Of a DNA stretch of 44,776 bases, positions 43,001 to 44,776 are shown in pieces; the stretch's first letter is position 1, and the number at the start of each line of letters is the position of its first letter. The notes beneath the pieces are model-generated. The model saw nothing but the letters and a program-made list of their open reading frames with translations, searched no databases and was not told where the DNA came from. This DNA comes from Rhodanobacter sp. B04 (GTDB lineage: Bacteria; Pseudomonadota; Gammaproteobacteria; Xanthomonadales; Rhodanobacteraceae). The stretch spans positions 1-44,776 of the forward strand of contig NZ_MUNV01000021.1 of NCBI RefSeq assembly GCF_002001125.1, read 5' to 3'. The translations under genes were made by a program, and so were the position numbers.

Positions 43001-43264
43001 ATGAGCGATCTGGATACTTGTCCCAAATGCTCCGCAAAGTTCGATGCTCGCAAAGAGCTTGTCTGGGGCGGCGTTCCGGTGCTCTTTGGGTTCATCACTA
43101 TGCCGGGCGTTTCTACCAAGGTTCGTTGCCCTAAGTGTGGGTATTCGTTCTCCGCAAAAAACGCGCGCTTCTTCGGGTTCTTGTCAGGGCCTGCACTTTG
43201 TTTGGTTTTGCTCGTTGCAGTTGTCGCCGGCTTGCTTAGCGTTATGCTTTCATCGCTTCTCTAA
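43001..43264 (+). CDS. Cassette 8: zinc-ribbon membrane protein
   Basis: 87 residues; ATG five bases after attC7. Two CPKC knuckles (Cys7/10 and Cys43/46) frame a hydrophobic stretch (VPVLFGFITMPGV), forming a zinc ribbon of the type TCPKCSAKF ... RCPKCGYSFSAK. A C-terminal membrane helix follows (GPALCLVLLVAVVAGLLSVML). The protein would present the ribbon in the cytoplasm with the tail in the membrane. Function is unknown. Cassette 9 codes for a protein with the same two ingredients in reverse order. Confidence 0.75.
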   Translation: MSDLDTCPKCSAKFDARKELVWGGVPVLFGFITMPGVSTKVRCPKCGYSFSAKNARFFGFLSGPALCLVLLVAVVAGLLSVMLSSLL

Positions 43265-43285
43265 CGTAGGGGCCGTCGCGTTGCG

Positions 43286-43342
43286 GTCTAACTACTCGTT
43301 CAAGGCGGACGGCTTCGCCGCCGCTTAACTCAAGCGTTAGAC
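43286..43342 (+). repeat. attC8
   Basis: 57 bp: R'' GTCTAAC, R' GTTAGAC (43336-43342). Confidence 0.95.
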
Positions 43343-43345
43343 CCA

Positions 43346-43675
43346 ATGCCGATTCGAGCCGTAAATGATCCACAAGTAATTGCCGCTTGGGCACAAGCGA
43401 CATCGACGTATCGCAAACGATACAAACTTGTGCAGCCATCCATAGGGTTGGCAGCGTTGGCCTGTATAGCTGCCGGCGTCTATCTGCAAAACATCTATGT
43501 TGTTGCCCTGTTCCTTGTTTTCTTTCTTGCCCTCATGATCGCTCGTGCCGCAGAGAGAGTCAGCCTGGTCTGTCCCCACTGTTCCCAAACTCCGGTCAGT
43601 CCATTCGAGCGGGCATCACCCCTAGACATCGACTATTGTCCGCACTGCTTCTATTGGCTTAAGTCTCCGTGGTAA
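43346..43675 (+). CDS. Cassette 9: membrane protein with a C-terminal zinc ribbon
   Basis: 109 residues; ATG four bases after attC8. A basic N-terminal amphipathic part (MPIRAVNDPQVIAAWAQATS; TYRKRYKLVQ) is followed by two helices (GLAALACIAAGVYL; VVALFLVFFLALMIA). A C-terminal ribbon has Cys76/79 (LVCPHCSQ) and Cys98/101 (YCPHCFYW). It could bind zinc on the cytoplasmic side. Not recognised further. Confidence 0.75.
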   Translation: MPIRAVNDPQVIAAWAQATSTYRKRYKLVQPSIGLAALACIAAGVYLQNIYVVALFLVFFLALMIARAAERVSLVCPHCSQTPVSPFERASPLDIDYCPHCFYWLKSPW

Positions 43676-43688
43676 GTCCCCGCAAGGG

Positions 43689-43745
43689 GTCTAACTACTC
43701 GTTCAAGGCGGACGGCTTCGCCGCCGCTTAACTCAAGCGTTATGC
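43689..43745 (+). repeat. attC9
   Basis: 57 bp: R'' GTCTAAC, R' GTTATGC (43739-43745). The unusual R' is matched by the R'' of attC10. Confidence 0.95.
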
Positions 43746-43763
43746 CCCTCTGAGAGGTCGAAC

Positions 43764-44603
43764 TTGTTCAACTTTCTTGTAAACATTGGAAACTGGACTG
43801 AGCCCCGCGGCGAAATGCTCGCAAGTCGTATGTTCGAATCCACGGAGGCTGCTACCGCAGCTCAGTTGCACGGGGCGGGCGGCGGCGTAGACCTCCAACG
43901 AGCCATAGCCTTTCCTGTGTTATTCGCAGAAGAAACGCAGGCGGGCCGGCAGCAATTCGCTCGCGTCGGCTACATTTCGCACATACGTCTTTCCGGCCGC
44001 AGCTACGAGTTTCGTTTCACGTTCGACCCAACTATTCCCCCTATCTCGAACGCAGCACTCATAGAGGCTGGTTTAGAGCTTGGCATAGCAAATGGTGAGC
44101 TATCGCGTACTCATTGGGCAGTAAAAGAGCCTGATTTATTCAAAACATTACTTCGAAATGTTGCCCCTACTCGCTCTAAGCCGCGTGTATTTACCATCAA
44201 CGACCCTGAGGTGACCGAGGATGTTCTTGTCTCTGTCATGATGCCGTTCGATGCTTCGTTCCAAGAAGTCTACAATTCAATTCAAGGTGCTACAGAAGAT
44301 GTGCGTTTGCGCTGCCGCCGCGCAGACGAGATATGGGAAAATCCCGCGATTATTCAGGACATCGTAAATCTGATTGACCGGGCCAAGGTTGTTGTATGCG
44401 ACTGCACGGGTCGTAATCCAAACGTATTCTACGAAATAGGCATAGCGCATGCTCTAGGCCGAGAAGTCATTCTTATTACTCAGTCCGAGCACGATGTTCC
44501 ATTTGATCTTCGCCATCTGCGTTACATACGCTATTTGAACAACGGCGAGGGCCTTAAAAGTCTCCGCGAGCAGTTAGCAAAACGGCTTTCAGATCTCGCG
44601 TAG
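43764..44603 (+). CDS. Cassette 10: protein with a deoxyribosyltransferase/TIR-like C-terminal domain
   Basis: 279 residues from a TTG at 43764 with AGAGG upstream; an ATG at 43815 is the alternative. The N-terminal ~140 residues are an unrecognised domain (FPVLFAEETQAGRQQFARVG; YEFRFTFDP). From ~155 the pattern SVMMPFD (157-163), RADEIWENPAIIQDI and IDRAKVVVCDCTGRNPNVFY (205-223), then EIGIAHALGREVILIT, matches the nucleoside 2-deoxyribosyltransferase/TIR-like fold. Glu224 is at the catalytic position. Proteins of this type with extra N-terminal domains occur in anti-phage and conflict systems, where they may degrade NAD or nucleotides. Longest gene in the array. The domain call is good; the activity is inferred. 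Confidence 0.78.
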   Translation: MFNFLVNIGNWTEPRGEMLASRMFESTEAATAAQLHGAGGGVDLQRAIAFPVLFAEETQAGRQQFARVGYISHIRLSGRSYEFRFTFDPTIPPISNAALIEAGLELGIANGELSRTHWAVKEPDLFKTLLRNVAPTRSKPRVFTINDPEVTEDVLVSVMMPFDASFQEVYNSIQGATEDVRLRCRRADEIWENPAIIQDIVNLIDRAKVVVCDCTGRNPNVFYEIGIAHALGREVILITQSEHDVPFDLRHLRYIRYLNNGEGLKSLREQLAKRLSDLA

Positions 44604-44605
44604 GG

Positions 44606-44662
44606 GCATAACAATTCGTTCAAGGCGGACGGCTGCGCCGCCGCTTAACTCCAGCGTTAGGC
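44606..44662 (+). repeat. attC10
   Basis: 57 bp: R'' GCATAAC, loop variant GGCTGCGCC, R' GTTAGGC (44656-44662). Confidence 0.95.
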
Positions 44663-44679
44663 GATACAGGGGTTCCAAG

Positions 44680-44776
44680 GTGAAATTGTTATACATTGCA
44701 ATATTCGCGTTAGCCCCTCTTGCGCAAGCTGGCTCACTGGCCTACGTCGAGAAAGTCGATCTAGAGCCAATGGCTC
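44680..44776 (+). CDS. Cassette 11: start of a gene for an exported protein (cut by the window end)
   Basis: From a GTG at 44680, with AAGG directly before and GGGG ten bases further up, the frame reads MKLLYIAIFALAPLAQAGS and continues LAYVEKVDLEPMA to the window end. This is a typical signal peptide with cleavage after AQA. Only 32 codons are visible, so the product cannot be named. Confidence 0.6.
   Translation, partial: MKLLYIAIFALAPLAQAGSLAYVEKVDLEPMA

Larger units (their letters stand above)
39019..44776. mobile_element. Chromosomal integron: intI, attI and cassette array (continues past the window)
   Basis: An intact integron integrase gene reads leftward; a candidate promoter and attI follow. 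Ten complete cassettes then lie head to tail, each closed by an attC, and an eleventh begins at 44657. The attC sites are 56-57 bp and nearly identical, as in sedentary chromosomal integrons, unlike the varied attC of mobile class 1 arrays. Cassette lengths run from about 308 to 917 bp. No antibiotic-resistance gene is present in the visible part. Confidence 0.96.

Noticed and set aside
40574..44662. Regularly spaced near-identical repeats resembling a CRISPR array
   Set aside because: The repeats are 56-57 bp palindromic attC sites separated by ~250-860 bp of mostly coding DNA next to an integron integrase, and there are no cas genes.

Overview
The window reads as the chromosome of a gammaproteobacterium of the order Xanthomonadales (Lysobacterales), probably Rhodanobacteraceae or Xanthomonadaceae. 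This is inferred from the high GC content and strong third-position GC of the backbone genes, the gene order radC-coaBC-dut-algC, the N-terminally membrane-anchored AlgC, and the style of the attC repeats. No rRNA, tRNA or CRISPR was seen.

Layout. (1) 1-2197, minus strand: coaBC, dut and the 5' end of algC. (2) 2294-9831: radC is a wreck. It has an internal deletion with a frameshift, and it is split by about 6.97 kb of visibly lower-GC DNA. The insert carries a caspase/CHAT-like protein, two MacB/FtsX-type permeases with no ATPase, a lipoprotein, a membrane-anchored thioredoxin-like protein and three small secreted peptides sharing an exact four-cysteine framework. About 1 kb of decayed sequence leads to the right junction, where the radC 3' end resumes. 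(3) 10339-30136: housekeeping and accessory backbone. It includes argS, a SPOR protein, a YdfG-like SDR, a frameshifted patatin gene beside 3-hydroxybutyrate dehydrogenase, speA and speE back to back, a ParA-like ATPase, sixA, YceI, a PLD-family lipoprotein, a TonB-like protein, a thiolase, a PAS-GGDEF-EAL protein and a GNAT acetyltransferase. (4) 30310-38982: one 2890-codon gene for a cyclic beta-1,2-glucan synthase-like protein (NdvB type). (5) 39019 to the window end: a chromosomal integron with an intact intI on the minus strand, a candidate Pc promoter, attI, ten complete cassettes and the start of an eleventh. Each complete cassette ends in a nearly identical 56-57 bp attC.

How the parts fit together. 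The backbone genes are ordinary. The two accessory regions are the interesting parts. The radC island looks like a self-contained envelope system in which secreted Cys4 peptides are served by a dedicated disulfide protein, a lipoprotein and a pair of export-type permeases. The peptide family and its link to the redoxin are, as far as I can tell from sequence alone, not a named system. The integron holds mostly small membrane proteins, two zinc-ribbon membrane proteins, a SUKH-like protein, a protein with a deoxyribosyltransferase/TIR-like domain of the kind seen in defence genes, and two cassettes without a credible ORF. Those two share an extreme strand bias (almost no A on the plus strand) and look like RNA-encoding or otherwise non-coding cassettes.

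All calls come from reading translations and motifs by eye; no database search was run. Composition statements are visual except where bases were counted.
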